A stretch of DNA of 64,000 bases from Nitriliruptor sp040882055. Lineage in GTDB: Bacteria; Actinomycetota; Nitriliruptoria; Nitriliruptorales; Nitriliruptoraceae. The first letter of the stretch is position 1; each line of letters starts with the position of its first letter. A model generated the notes under the pieces. That model saw only the letters and a list, made by a program, of their open reading frames with translations. It did no database searches and was not told the DNA's origin. Positions 41,601 through 48,645 of this stretch are shown here, one piece after another. Both the position numbers and the translations under genes were made by a program. The stretch lies in assembly GCA_040882055.1 (NCBI GenBank), contig JBBECA010000051.1:1-64000 (forward strand), written 5' to 3'.

Positions 41601-42061
41601 CGGAGCGGATGGTTGGCCGTCGCCTCCACGTGCCGACCGGAGTCGAGCACGACCCGGGTGACGGGCTTGCGGTTGTTGTGCGTGACGCCAGCCATCGTCT
41701 CGAGCTGTGCCTCCTCGTTGACGAGGCGGATGCCGTAGCTGGACACATCGGTGACCCGGCTGGTGCAGCTGACCGGCTGATCCACGCGGGCGAACAGCTC
41801 TTCGACCGTCTCGAGGCCGTGGTCGGTCCAGACGTACGTACCTGCGGTGAGGCACTTGCCGCTGCTCTCCGGTCCGTACACCTCGATGACGCGGCCGCGC
41901 GGGATGCCACCGATGCCGAGCGCGAGGTCGAGCGAGAGCGCGCCGGTCGGGATGGCGGCGATGTTGATCGCGGCCGCATCGCCGAGCTTCATCAGCGAGC
42001 CCTTGCCGAACTGCTTCTCGATGTTGGCGAGGGCGAGGTCGAGAGCCTTGTCGCGATCCAC
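38606..42061 (-). CDS. recA: RecA recombinase precursor with two inteins
   Basis: A 1151-residue precursor. RecA extein segments are residues 1-69, 513-644 and 1006-1151, giving a 347-residue RecA after splicing, the normal actinobacterial length. Intein 1 (70-512) splits the Walker A motif GPESSGK/TT; intein 2 (645-1005) lies in EKIGVMFG/SPETTPGG. Exteins show the usual AECQKQGGIAAFIDAEHALDP, VDSVAALTPKAEIEGDMGD and FINQLREKIG motifs. GTG 42061 follows AAGGAAG; its upstream frame is open but unrelated. The promoter carries a LexA box. RecA drives strand exchange and LexA cleavage; both inteins must splice out, and intein 1 must do so before ATP can be bound normally. Confidence 0.97.
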   Translation of the reverse strand: MDRDKALDLALANIEKQFGKGSLMKLGDAAAINIAAIPTGALSLDLALGIGGIPRGRVIEVYGPESSGKCLTAGTYVWTDHGLETVEELFARVDQPVSCTSRVTDVSSYGIRLVNEEAQLETMAGVTHNNRKPVTRVVLDSGRHVEATANHPLRVLNERGRIVWRRVAELAEGDVLVSALFGAETANGAGALSEDEAVLLGYLVAEGTLGESNRNSITFTNAHDPDVLEEYLQLVEHVLDVPAERVRTYAGKDHRIHDTAARRQLADDYGLAYTGSAAKEVPHGVRTSGAKIQRAFLSALYEGDGWIEAGPGIGLTSASRTLAEQVQLLLYGLGIPATLRTRHNDELDHDYHTVLIGSGAVDRFLEQVGFRSARRAGQVARHLADTPDTTPASRHEHLPHLTDLLVDLRDALGGDRELDRLIHDLRRSDLTGRENGSIDCSPRRLLAVLDWIEGKHVPASARPLVAQLHELAARPLTFERITAIEDAGTQPTFDVVVPGTHSFLANGVLSHNTTVALHAVAECQKQGGIAAFIDAEHALDPQYARALGVDINELLVSQPDTGEQALEIASMLIRSSAVDLIVVDSVAALTPKAEIEGDMGDSHVGLQARLMSQALRKIAGDLHRSDTAIIFINQLREKIGVMFGCFSYDTRVTLADGTQEKIGKIVNQKLPVEVLSYDITRDEFVSRKVVNWFDNGPTDEFLKFTVARGSGNGRSQFSVTANHLISTPYGWVHAGDLEVGQTVLQRVQHRLSAYQWDVLLGGLMGDGALSPSRSGHGARYRFGHGVEQAGYADWKGSHFTNLSVSRSTNQKGAVFHDVQPLPELAELRDAVYFAGTKVLSWDYLKRLSARSIAIWYQDDGSFELRSKGLQERTRGGSGRSEICVQAFDPGSRQRLRDHLADTFELHANLTERGGNAYLVFPTAETAKLHELVAPYVHPSMAYKLLPRFQGQFDDVPVFEEPRDVAVPMPIVDIARKAPNGRHTHRFDIEIEGTHSYLADGVVVHNSPETTPGGRALKFYSSVRLDVRRIETLKDGTDAVGNRVRVKVVKNKVAPPFRQAEFDIIYGEGISKQGSLIDVGVEEGIIRKAGAWYTYDGEQLGQGKENARTFLKEHEDVALEIEKKVKEKLGLSPLAATEHPVEDGPDDGFELG
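39047..40129 (-). mobile_element. Intein 2 of recA, at the site known from M. leprae RecA
   Basis: A 361-residue intein beginning CFSYDTRVTLADGTQ and ending LADGVVVHN, with Ser at +1. Block B is TANHLISTP. LAGLIDADG motifs are LLGGLMGDG (115-123) and SIAIWYQDDGSF (207-218). Both the insertion point (EKIGVMFG/SPET) and the first 50 residues closely match the Mycobacterium leprae RecA intein as I recall it, so it belongs to that allele family and is unrelated in site to intein 1. Confidence 0.95.
40526..41854 (-). mobile_element. Intein 1 of recA, in the Walker A P-loop
   Basis: A 443-residue intein beginning with Cys1 (CLTAGTYVWTDHG) and ending ANGVLSHN, with Thr as the +1 residue. Block B is TANHPLRV (79-86). 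It contains a LAGLIDADG homing endonuclease: LLGYLVAEG (130-138) and AFLSALYEGDGW (226-237), so it may be a mobile element able to home. It is inserted exactly between Lys and Thr of GPESSGK/TT. Base composition is as GC-rich as recA, which suggests a long stay in the genome or a GC-rich donor. Endonuclease activity cannot be judged from sequence alone. Confidence 0.95.
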
Positions 42062-42184
42062 GGCGCTTCCTTGATCGTCTGGTGGGTGGTCGGGCGGTGA
42101 CGAGCGCGCCACCCGGAGCGGTGTGGGGCACCGTACGACGGTGGTGGGACACGGCCGCGGAACGTGGTCCCTCGGCTGGGGACA

Positions 42185-42204
42185 ACCGTACCGAACACGT
42201 GTTC
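42185..42204 (-). promoter_or_regulatory. LexA box and -10 element of recA
   Basis: GAACACGTGTTC at 42193-42204 is a perfect GAAC-N4-GTTC LexA site. Read on the minus strand it is followed at once by TACGGT (42190-42185), a good -10 box, about 125 nt before the recA start. This fits SOS control of recA. The same 238-bp gap also holds the promoter of the divergent exonuclease gene. Confidence 0.9.
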
Positions 42205-42260
42205 GTCGAGCGAGCACGTGGTCCCGCCTCGGCCCACGCGGGCGTGTCCGTCCGGTTCGC

Positions 42261-42266
42261 TAGCGT
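42261..42266 (+). promoter_or_regulatory. Candidate -10 element of the DnaQ-like gene
   Basis: TAGCGT at 42261-42266 lies 33 nt before GTG 42300, matching the hexamer seen before lexA, qcrC and the AI-2E gene. Confidence 0.45.
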
Positions 42267-42299
42267 CGAACGTCGAGCTCACCCGACCGTGGAGCGCCC

Positions 42300-43106
42300 G
42301 TGTCCAGCGACCCTCAGACCGACGCCAGCGTCCCACCGGCGGACGGACCGACACCCGGTGCGGACGGATCCGCCCCCGGGTCCAGCGATGCGCTGCAGGG
42401 CACCAGGTTCGTGTTCATCGACACCGAGGCCACCGGGCTCGACCACCGTCGCCACGAGCTCACCGAGGTCGCCTGGATCGTCCGGTTCGAGGATGGCCAC
42501 CAGGAGGAGCGACGGTACTTCCCGGTCCACACCACCGACGGCGCCGACGACGACGCGCTCGAGCTGACCCACTACGACGAACGCATCGCCCCCCAGGACA
42601 AGACCCCGGCGAAGGTGTGGCTCACCGAGTTCCTCGAGCACGCCGAGGGTGCCGTGCTCGTCGGGGCGGTCCCGGATTTCGACGCCCACCACCTCGAGCT
42701 CGCCTGCCACAAGCTCGGGGTCGAGGTGACCTGGGACCACCACCTGCTGGACGTCGAGACGCTGGCGCTGCCGTTCATCGCACCGGGGCCCGAGACGCCC
42801 CGCAGCTTGGCCAAGACCTGCGCCGCGCTCGGGATCGCGCACGACAAGGACCAGGCCCACGGTGCCCTCTACGACGCGCAGCAGGCGATGCGCGTCTTCG
42901 ACCGCGTGTGGGAGCTGGTGGCCGACCTGCGCGCCTCGGGCGACCCCCTGCCGCCGCCGGTCCCCCGTGCACCGAGCTCCACGAGCGAGGCGTCCGCTGC
43001 CGACGACCCGGCCGACGACCCGGCCGATGACCGGCCCGACGGTGGGTCCGAGCAGCGAGCGACCGATCAGCCGTCGACCAGCGACCAGGCCCCGACCGGC
43101 TCGTAA
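42300..43106 (+). CDS. DnaQ-like 3'-5' exonuclease
   Basis: A 268-residue protein with a DEDDh exonuclease domain. Exo I is FIDTEATGLD (Asp, Glu near 41-43), Exo II is VPDFDAHHLE and Exo III is DQAHGALYDAQQA with His and Asp. The N-terminal 30 and C-terminal 60 residues are low-complexity Pro/Ser/Asp and probably disordered. It could be a polymerase-proofreading epsilon-like protein, an oligoribonuclease-like enzyme or a repair nuclease; the position beside the recA SOS box suggests a repair link but its own promoter appears separate. GTG 42300 follows GGAG. Its 3' end overlaps thpR by 40 bp. Confidence 0.83.
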   Translation: MSSDPQTDASVPPADGPTPGADGSAPGSSDALQGTRFVFIDTEATGLDHRRHELTEVAWIVRFEDGHQEERRYFPVHTTDGADDDALELTHYDERIAPQDKTPAKVWLTEFLEHAEGAVLVGAVPDFDAHHLELACHKLGVEVTWDHHLLDVETLALPFIAPGPETPRSLAKTCAALGIAHDKDQAHGALYDAQQAMRVFDRVWELVADLRASGDPLPPPVPRAPSSTSEASAADDPADDPADDRPDGGSEQRATDQPSTSDQAPTGS

Positions 43107-43624
43107 CGCGCCGGCCCGTCACCGAGGTGCGCACGGACGAGCTCGACCTCGCCGGCCTCCCACGATGCGGCGACGGGGGCGACGCTGGCGACCACGTGGT
43201 CGTCGATGGCGGCGCCGCCACGTGACGCCCGGGCCAGGGTGAGGTGGGGGCGGACGACCCGCTCGGTGACGGGGAGGCCGGCGGCGGCCAGGCCACGCTG
43301 CACCGTCGACCCGAGCGCGGCGACGGCACCATCCGGCCGGTCGTGCACCGCGAGCCACAGCACCCGCCGGTCGAACCGACCGGCAGCGCCGAGCTCGCAG
43401 CGCACCGGTGCCCGCCCGGCGACCGCGTCGGCCACGGCCGCCTCCACACCGCGGACGTCCTCCGCGGGCACCTCGCCGAGGAAGGCGAGCGTGACGTGCC
43501 AGCCTCCCGGACGGGTCCAGGTGAGCTCCGGCGCCAGCTCGCGGGCTGGCGCTGCGGCCGCCTCGGCCAGCACACGGACGTGCGCCGGGATCGGCAGTGC
43601 GACGAACAGCCGCTGCGTGGTCAC
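43067..43624 (-). CDS. thpR: RNA 2',3'-cyclic phosphodiesterase (LigT/ThpR)
   Basis: A 185-residue 2H phosphoesterase. Both HxT motifs are present: HVTLAFLG (near 43) and HLTLARAS (near 127), and the N-terminus RLFVALPIPAHV is typical of LigT. Members open 2',3'-cyclic phosphates on RNA ends; the cellular role is poorly defined. GTG 43624 overlaps the cinA stop (GTGA), so it is the last gene of the rimO-pgsA-cinA-thpR operon. Confidence 0.92.
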   Translation of the reverse strand: MTTQRLFVALPIPAHVRVLAEAAAAPARELAPELTWTRPGGWHVTLAFLGEVPAEDVRGVEAAVADAVAGRAPVRCELGAAGRFDRRVLWLAVHDRPDGAVAALGSTVQRGLAAAGLPVTERVVRPHLTLARASRGGAAIDDHVVASVAPVAASWEAGEVELVRAHLGDGPARYEPVGAWSLVDG

Positions 43625-44925
43625 AACCGCTCGAGCAGCCGACGTCGGAGGAGGTCGAGGCTGGCCGTCCCGAGCCGGGCGATGACCTGCCCGCGGTCCC
43701 CCGGGAGCCGGCGGTGGTGCACCTCGGTGTGCCCGTCCGGGTGGGTCAGCGCCCAGAAGCACGTGCCGATCTCGAGCCCGTTCTGCGTCCCCGGACCGGC
43801 GACCCCCGTCACCGCGAGGCCCCAGTCGGCACCGAACCGCTCCCGCGTCGCGCGCGCGAGCGCGTCGGTCACCGGCCCGCTGACGGCACCGTGCTCCTCG
43901 AGCAGCTCCTCCGCGATCCCGAGCAACCGGTGTTTGGCGGCGGTGTCGTACACCGCGACCCCGCCGAGCAACCCGTGTGAGGCCCCCGGGACACGGGCGA
44001 GCCGCGCCGAGATCGCACCTGCGGTCGCCGACTCCGCGGTGGCTGCCGTGGTGCCCGTCTGACCGAGCAGGCGCACGACCACGTCCTCGAGCGATTCCTC
44101 GTCGAGGCCGGCGACGGCGGAGCCGAGCGCGCCCACGACCTCCTGCACGAGCGGTTGCGACCGCTCGCGGGCCGTGTCGGCGTCGTCGGCGGTGACCGTG
44201 AGCCGGACCTGGATCTCCTCGCTCTTGGCCAGGAACGACAGCTCGACGCCATCGCGGTCGGCGACGACCGGCTCGACCAGCTCGGCCACCGACGACTCGC
44301 CCTTGCCCACCACGTGCACGATGCGGGTCAGGGTGGCGCCGGCGCCGGCGAGGGTGAGCAGCTCGGGGGCGATGTCCTTGTCCCACAGGGCCCGCAGCTC
44401 CCACGGCACGCCAGGCACGGCGTAGACGCGGGTCGCCCCGGTGCCGGGGATGGTCAGTGCGAACCCTGGCGCCGTGCCGACCGGCTCGAACGCCAGCGCC
44501 CCACGCGGCACACGGGCCTGCTTGAGGTTCTGCGGGGGCATGCGCGCGCCCATCGACGCGAAGCGCTGGACGATCGCCTCCTCGAGGTCGTCGCGGTGCT
44601 CGAGTTCGACCTCGGCGGCCGCCGCCACGGCCTCGCGGGTGAGATCGTCGGCGGTCGGCCCGAGCCCACCGCCGATCAGGACCACGTGCACCCGGTCGCC
44701 GAGCCACCGGAGCGCATCGACGAACTCGTCGAGGTGATCGCGGACGGCGAGGTGGTGGCGTACCTCGATCCCGAGCTCACGCATCCGCTGCGACACCCAG
44801 GTCGCGTTGGTGTCGGTGAGGTCGCCGAGGAGGAGCTCGGAGCCGACCGAGAGGATCGCCGCGCGCAGCGGCACGCCCGCGGGCTGCAGGGCGATCCCGT
44901 CCGGGTCCACCGGGTCGAGGTTCAC
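43621..44925 (-). CDS. cinA: CinA-like competence/damage protein
   Basis: A 434-residue protein with an N-terminal MoeA/MogA-like domain (SVGSELLLGDLTDTNATWV, LIGGGLGPTADDLT, VYAVPGVPWELR) and a C-terminal nicotinamide-nucleotide amidase-like domain (ATAESATAGAISARLARVPGAS, GGVAVYDTAAK, GVAGPGTQNGLEIG). It is thought to act in pyridine nucleotide repair. GTG 44925 follows GGAGG and overlaps the pgsA stop. The position directly upstream of recA is a conserved association in bacteria. Confidence 0.93.
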   Translation of the reverse strand: MNLDPVDPDGIALQPAGVPLRAAILSVGSELLLGDLTDTNATWVSQRMRELGIEVRHHLAVRDHLDEFVDALRWLGDRVHVVLIGGGLGPTADDLTREAVAAAAEVELEHRDDLEEAIVQRFASMGARMPPQNLKQARVPRGALAFEPVGTAPGFALTIPGTGATRVYAVPGVPWELRALWDKDIAPELLTLAGAGATLTRIVHVVGKGESSVAELVEPVVADRDGVELSFLAKSEEIQVRLTVTADDADTARERSQPLVQEVVGALGSAVAGLDEESLEDVVVRLLGQTGTTAATAESATAGAISARLARVPGASHGLLGGVAVYDTAAKHRLLGIAEELLEEHGAVSGPVTDALARATRERFGADWGLAVTGVAGPGTQNGLEIGTCFWALTHPDGHTEVHHRRLPGDRGQVIARLGTASLDLLRRRLLERL

Positions 44926-45560
44926 GTGGGTCCTCCGCCTGTCGATGTCGTGGCCCGCCGGCCTCTGACGAGCCGTCCGGCGCGGAACGCGTACTCGATC
45001 CCGGACCAGATGGTCATCACCACCGCGAGCTGTAGCAGCAGTTCGCGCACCGTGGGGCTGACCGACGGCCACAGGTAGGCACCGACCGCGACGACCTGGG
45101 TCAGCGTCTTGGCCTTGCCCCAGACGCTCGCCGCCATCACGAGGTCGAGCCGGCGGACGAGGCTGATCCGGAGCACCGTCACGGCGAACTCGCGGGCGAC
45201 GATGACCGCGACCGCCCACCACGGCAGTTCGCCGACGTACGCGAGGGAGGCGAGGGAACCGATGATCAGCAGCTTGTCCGCGATCGGGTCGGCGAGCTGG
45301 CCCCACCGGGTGATGCCGCCGAACCGGCGCGCGACCCACCCGTCGATCGAATCGGTGGCGGCCGCGAACACGAACGTGCCGAACGCCCACCACCGCAGCG
45401 CATCGCTCTCGGCGCCCCGGACGAGCAACCACAGGATGACCGGGACCAGCATGGCGCGCAGGAACGTGAACGCGTTCGGCAGGTTCAGCCAGTGCGGCTC
45501 GGGAGCCGCAGACGCCGCGGCGCCGGGGTCCGAGCGCCGCTGCTCGTCAGGCGCGGGCAC
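44922..45560 (-). CDS. pgsA: CDP-diacylglycerol-glycerol-3-phosphate phosphatidyltransferase
   Basis: A 212-residue membrane enzyme making phosphatidylglycerol phosphate. The CDP-alcohol phosphotransferase signature DG-x2-AR-x8-G-x3-D-x3-D is complete in DGWVARRFGGITRWGQLADPIAD. It has five or six helices, starting with LNLPNAFTFLRAMLVPVILWLL. GTG 45560 lies 14 bp inside the 3' end of rimO; the stop overlaps the cinA start. Confidence 0.92.
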   Translation of the reverse strand: MPAPDEQRRSDPGAAASAAPEPHWLNLPNAFTFLRAMLVPVILWLLVRGAESDALRWWAFGTFVFAAATDSIDGWVARRFGGITRWGQLADPIADKLLIIGSLASLAYVGELPWWAVAVIVAREFAVTVLRISLVRRLDLVMAASVWGKAKTLTQVVAVGAYLWPSVSPTVRELLLQLAVVMTIWSGIEYAFRAGRLVRGRRATTSTGGGPT

Positions 45561-47190
45561 GGTGCACCCGTGCCACGAGATCGACACCCACCGCGTCGAC
45601 GACCTCGGCCGTGACGGTGCGGCCGAGGGGTAGGTCGACGGCGAACCCCTCGGGCGAGACCAGCTGGACCTCACCGTCGGTGTCGGGCGCTTCGCGGTAC
45701 GAACGCCCGACGGTCAGTTCGAGCTCGTCGTCCTCGTCCGTATGCAGCTCCTCGACGGTGATCTCGAGCTCGCGGCCGACGAAGCGACGTGCCGCCGCGT
45801 CGGCCACACGCTCCTGCAGCTCAGCGAGCCGCTCGACCCGGTCGGCCGCCTCGGCGGGATCGACCTGGTCCGGCATCCGCTCGGCGGGGGTGCCGTCCTC
45901 GGGCGAGTAGGCGAACAACCCGACCCAGTCGAGCTGCTGTTCGACGAGGAAGTCCTCGAGGATGCGCACGTCCTGCTCGGTCTCGCCCGGGAACCCGAGG
46001 ATGAAGTTCGAGCGGAAGACCGCGTGGGGGTCGAGGTCCCGGATGCGCTCGATCAACGCGCCGAAGCGGACGTGGTCGCCGCTGCGTGCCATCCGACGGA
46101 CCACGGGCCCCGACACGTGCTGGAGCGAGAGGTCGAAGTAGGAGGCGACCTTGGGGTGCCCGGCGATGGTCTCGAGCAGCGGCACCGTCAGCTCGGCGGG
46201 CTGCAGGTACATCAGCCGGAGGCGTTCGAGGCCGTCGACGTCGGCGAGGGTCTCGACCATCGCCGACTGACCGTCGCGGCCGCCGTCGAGGTCCTTGCCC
46301 CAGGAGGTGGTGTTCTCGCTGACCAGCACCAGCTCCCGCGCCCCCTGGTCGACCAGCCACGAGGCCTCGGCGACCAGCTCGTCGAGCGGTCGCGACCGGA
46401 ACCGGCCACGGAACGAGGGGATGGCGCAGAAGGTGCAGAGCCGGTCGCAACCCGAGGCGAGCTTGAGGTAGGCCCACGGCCGACCGTCGTGGCGACGGAC
46501 GGGGAAGCGCGGGCCGGTCGCGGGGACCCGGTCGAGGTCGTCCTGTGCCGTGCGCGGGTCCGCCGTCGGTCGGGCGGCCTCGGGCGGAAGCTCGGTGGCC
46601 TCGAGCCCGAGCGCCAGCGTCGGATCGAGCTCGGGGACGACGGCCGTCTCGGTCGGCGGCTCGGCGGTCGTCGGGGTGATCGACAGCAGGGGCAGCCCGC
46701 GTCGCAGCGGCGCGTCCTGGGGCGCCGGTGCGCGGGCGGCCACCCGTTCGTAGGGGCGGCCGGACAGGACGTCGTCGACCAGCTGCGGGAGCCTGCCGTA
46801 GCCGTCGAAGCCGACGATCGCGTCCGCCTCGGGGATGGCCTCGGCCAGCTCGTCCGGGTAGCGCTCGGCCATGCACCCGACCACGAGGACGGCGCGAGCG
46901 GTGCCCTCACCCTTGAGGTCGCAGGCTTCGAGGACGGTGTCGATCGACTCCTGCTTGGCGGGCGCGATGAAGGTGCAGGTGTTGACCAGCACGACGTCGG
47001 CCGTGGCCGGATCGTCGACGATGTCGACCCCCTCCCGGTGGAAGAGGCCGGCGAGCTGGTCGGAATCGACCTCGTTGCGGCCGCAGCCGAGCGTGACGAT
47101 CGCCACCGAGCTCGCCCCGGCGGCGCGGGTCAGCGGCGCGGTGCCGCCCGTGGGCGAGACCGCGACGGGGAGCGTCGCGTCGGCATCCAC
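45547..47190 (-). CDS. rimO: Ribosomal protein uS12 methylthiotransferase RimO
   Basis: A 547-residue radical-SAM enzyme that modifies an Asp of ribosomal protein S12. The N-terminal cluster cysteines are in TLGCGRNEVDSD, NTCTFIAPAK and VGCMAERYP; the radical-SAM motif is GCDRLCTFCAIPSFRG; a TRAM domain ends the protein. It is longer than usual because of a roughly 85-residue Pro/Thr/Glu-rich insert between the N-terminal and SAM domains (from AARAPAPQDAPL to ATGPRFPV). GTG 47190 is the start; the ribosome site is weak. Confidence 0.95.
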   Translation of the reverse strand: MDADATLPVAVSPTGGTAPLTRAAGASSVAIVTLGCGRNEVDSDQLAGLFHREGVDIVDDPATADVVLVNTCTFIAPAKQESIDTVLEACDLKGEGTARAVLVVGCMAERYPDELAEAIPEADAIVGFDGYGRLPQLVDDVLSGRPYERVAARAPAPQDAPLRRGLPLLSITPTTAEPPTETAVVPELDPTLALGLEATELPPEAARPTADPRTAQDDLDRVPATGPRFPVRRHDGRPWAYLKLASGCDRLCTFCAIPSFRGRFRSRPLDELVAEASWLVDQGARELVLVSENTTSWGKDLDGGRDGQSAMVETLADVDGLERLRLMYLQPAELTVPLLETIAGHPKVASYFDLSLQHVSGPVVRRMARSGDHVRFGALIERIRDLDPHAVFRSNFILGFPGETEQDVRILEDFLVEQQLDWVGLFAYSPEDGTPAERMPDQVDPAEAADRVERLAELQERVADAAARRFVGRELEITVEELHTDEDDELELTVGRSYREAPDTDGEVQLVSPEGFAVDLPLGRTVTAEVVDAVGVDLVARVHRARA

Positions 47191-47195
47191 GGGGC

Positions 47196-47987
47196 TCAGG
47201 CCTCGCTCTGCCCGTCGGGGGTGTAGGACACCTCGACCACGTCGCCGCTGGCACCCGGGGCCCCGAGGTCCTCCCCGTTGAACTCCACACGCACACCGCC
47301 GGCGTTGCCGAACCGGACCGTCACGTTCTCCTCGCCGGAGAACGGCAGGGTCTCGCCCTCGTCGGCGACCTGCTCGAAGACCACGGTGCCGTCGACCGTC
47401 ACGCGCATCCACGACTCGTCCTCGAGCGCGAGGAACAGCTCGACCCCCTCGTAGGTGGGCTCGGCCGCTTCCTCGGACTCGGCTGGCTCCTCGGGTTCGG
47501 GGTCCGGTTCCTGCGCACCGGCGTCCACACCATCCCCGTCGTCGGCGGGCGCCACGGGCGCTTCGGTCGGCTCGGAGGAGGCCTGCTCGGGGGCGCGGCT
47601 GCCGGCGAACTGGCCGACGAACGCCAGCCCTGCGAGCACGATCACCGCGACGAGCACCCACGCGATCCAGCCCGGGGGGGCGCTCCGCCGGGTGCCGGCG
47701 GCGGCCCCGGCACCGGGAGCGATCAACGGCGCCGACGCGATGGGGTCGCCGCTCGAGACCTCGCGGCGGTAGGTGTCCAACAACGGTTGGGGGTCGAGGC
47801 CGAGCTCGACCGCGTAGCTCTTGAGGAACCCGCGCGCGTAGACGTCGCCACCGAAGTCCCCGAAGCGCTCCTCCTCGAGCGCGCGCACCTGATCGGAACG
47901 CAGACGCAGCGCGTGGGCCACATCCTCGAAGGTGCGGCCCTGCTCCTCGCGCGCTTCGCGGAGGGTGTCGCCGATGCCGGTGCTCAA
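47196..47987 (-). CDS. RodZ-like helix-turn-helix membrane protein
   Basis: A 263-residue protein with an N-terminal cytoplasmic HTH domain (GDTLREAREEQGRTFEDVAHALRLRSDQVRALEEERF, GDVYARGFLKSYA), a membrane helix (WIAWVLVAVIVLAGLAFVGQF), a Glu/Pro-rich periplasm-side linker and a C-terminal beta domain (ELFLALEDESWMRVTVDGTVVFEQVADEGE ... VTVRFGNAGGVRVEFNGEDLG). This is the RodZ layout, a cytoskeleton-linked cell-shape factor; in actinobacteria the exact role is less clear. The start appears to be TTG 47987, with GAGG just upstream. It sits between ftsK and rimO. Confidence 0.82.
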   Translation of the reverse strand: MSTGIGDTLREAREEQGRTFEDVAHALRLRSDQVRALEEERFGDFGGDVYARGFLKSYAVELGLDPQPLLDTYRREVSSGDPIASAPLIAPGAGAAAGTRRSAPPGWIAWVLVAVIVLAGLAFVGQFAGSRAPEQASSEPTEAPVAPADDGDGVDAGAQEPDPEPEEPAESEEAAEPTYEGVELFLALEDESWMRVTVDGTVVFEQVADEGETLPFSGEENVTVRFGNAGGVRVEFNGEDLGAPGASGDVVEVSYTPDGQSEA

Positions 47988-48200
47988 CGGACCTCGCCAG
48001 GTGTGGGTGCAGCGCCGTGGGGGTCGCTCGAACCACGAGGGTAGAGCGGGCCGCTGGCCCCCGCACCGCGGGTGAGACGTCGCACGCATCGCGGCCCCCC
48101 CGGGCGGCTCCACCGGCGCTCGTCCGCTGGTCGCCCGACCACCCGATCCCGTGTCGGCTGGTTACGAGCCGCGGGGGCCGGGGAGCTACTCTCCGCCCCC

Positions 48201-48530
48201 ATGGACACCTCTCCCGCCCTCACCCGTCCCGTGCTGCGTGCGCGGGCCAGCCGGCTGCTCGCCGCGTCAGCGATCGCGCTGTCGCTGTCGGCGGCCCCCG
48301 CTTTCGCCGCTGAGGACCCCGTCGCCGAGGATGGCGGCGCGATCGAGGAGGAGGGCGCGACCGAGGAGGCGGAGGGCGGCAAGATCGAGGTCGCCGAGAC
48401 CCCCCGCGACCGGGTCGGGCTGCTCGTCCTCGGGTTCCTCGGCGCCATCACGGTCGGGGCCGCGGTCACGTCGGCGCGCCAGCTCAAGGGCGAGCGCCCC
48501 CAGGCCTCCGGCGAGTTCCGTTGGCGCTGA
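48201..48530 (+). CDS. Small secreted/membrane hypothetical protein
   Basis: A 109-residue protein with a signal peptide (LLAASAIALSLSAAPAFAAED), an acidic Glu-rich middle (EDGGAIEEEGATEEAEGG), a single membrane helix (VGLLVLGFLGAITVGAAVTSA) and a short basic tail ending GEFRWR. I recognise no family. ATG 48201 has CTACTCT about 12 nt upstream that could be a -10 of a near-leaderless transcript. Its stop codon is embedded in the first of three hairpin repeats. Confidence 0.6.
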   Translation: MDTSPALTRPVLRARASRLLAASAIALSLSAAPAFAAEDPVAEDGGAIEEEGATEEAEGGKIEVAETPRDRVGLLVLGFLGAITVGAAVTSARQLKGERPQASGEFRWR

Positions 48531-48597
48531 CGAGCGCCACACCCGGTTGGCGCTGACGAGCGCCACACCCGGTTGGCGCTGACGAGCGCCACGCCCG
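48520..48597. repeat. Three tandem 26-bp units, each a hairpin, at a gene end
   Basis: Units at 48520-48545, 48546-48571 and 48572-48597 each contain TGGCGCTGACGAGCGCCA, a perfect 7-bp inverted repeat around GACG. The third unit differs by one base (CACGCCCG). A partial fourth follows. The first unit includes the last codons and stop of the small membrane protein gene. A triple terminator or an expanding repeat are both possible; ftsK ends about 50 bp further. Confidence 0.92.
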
Positions 48598-48645
48598 GTC
48601 GGCGTTGAACGACGGAGCGGCCCCGCTCCGCTGGTCTCGCGGCGA

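Noticed and set aside
39047..41854. Insertion of a foreign gene or transposon in recA
   Set aside because: The inserts are in frame, begin with Cys, end with His-Asn and carry LAGLIDADG motifs, so they are inteins rather than transposons.
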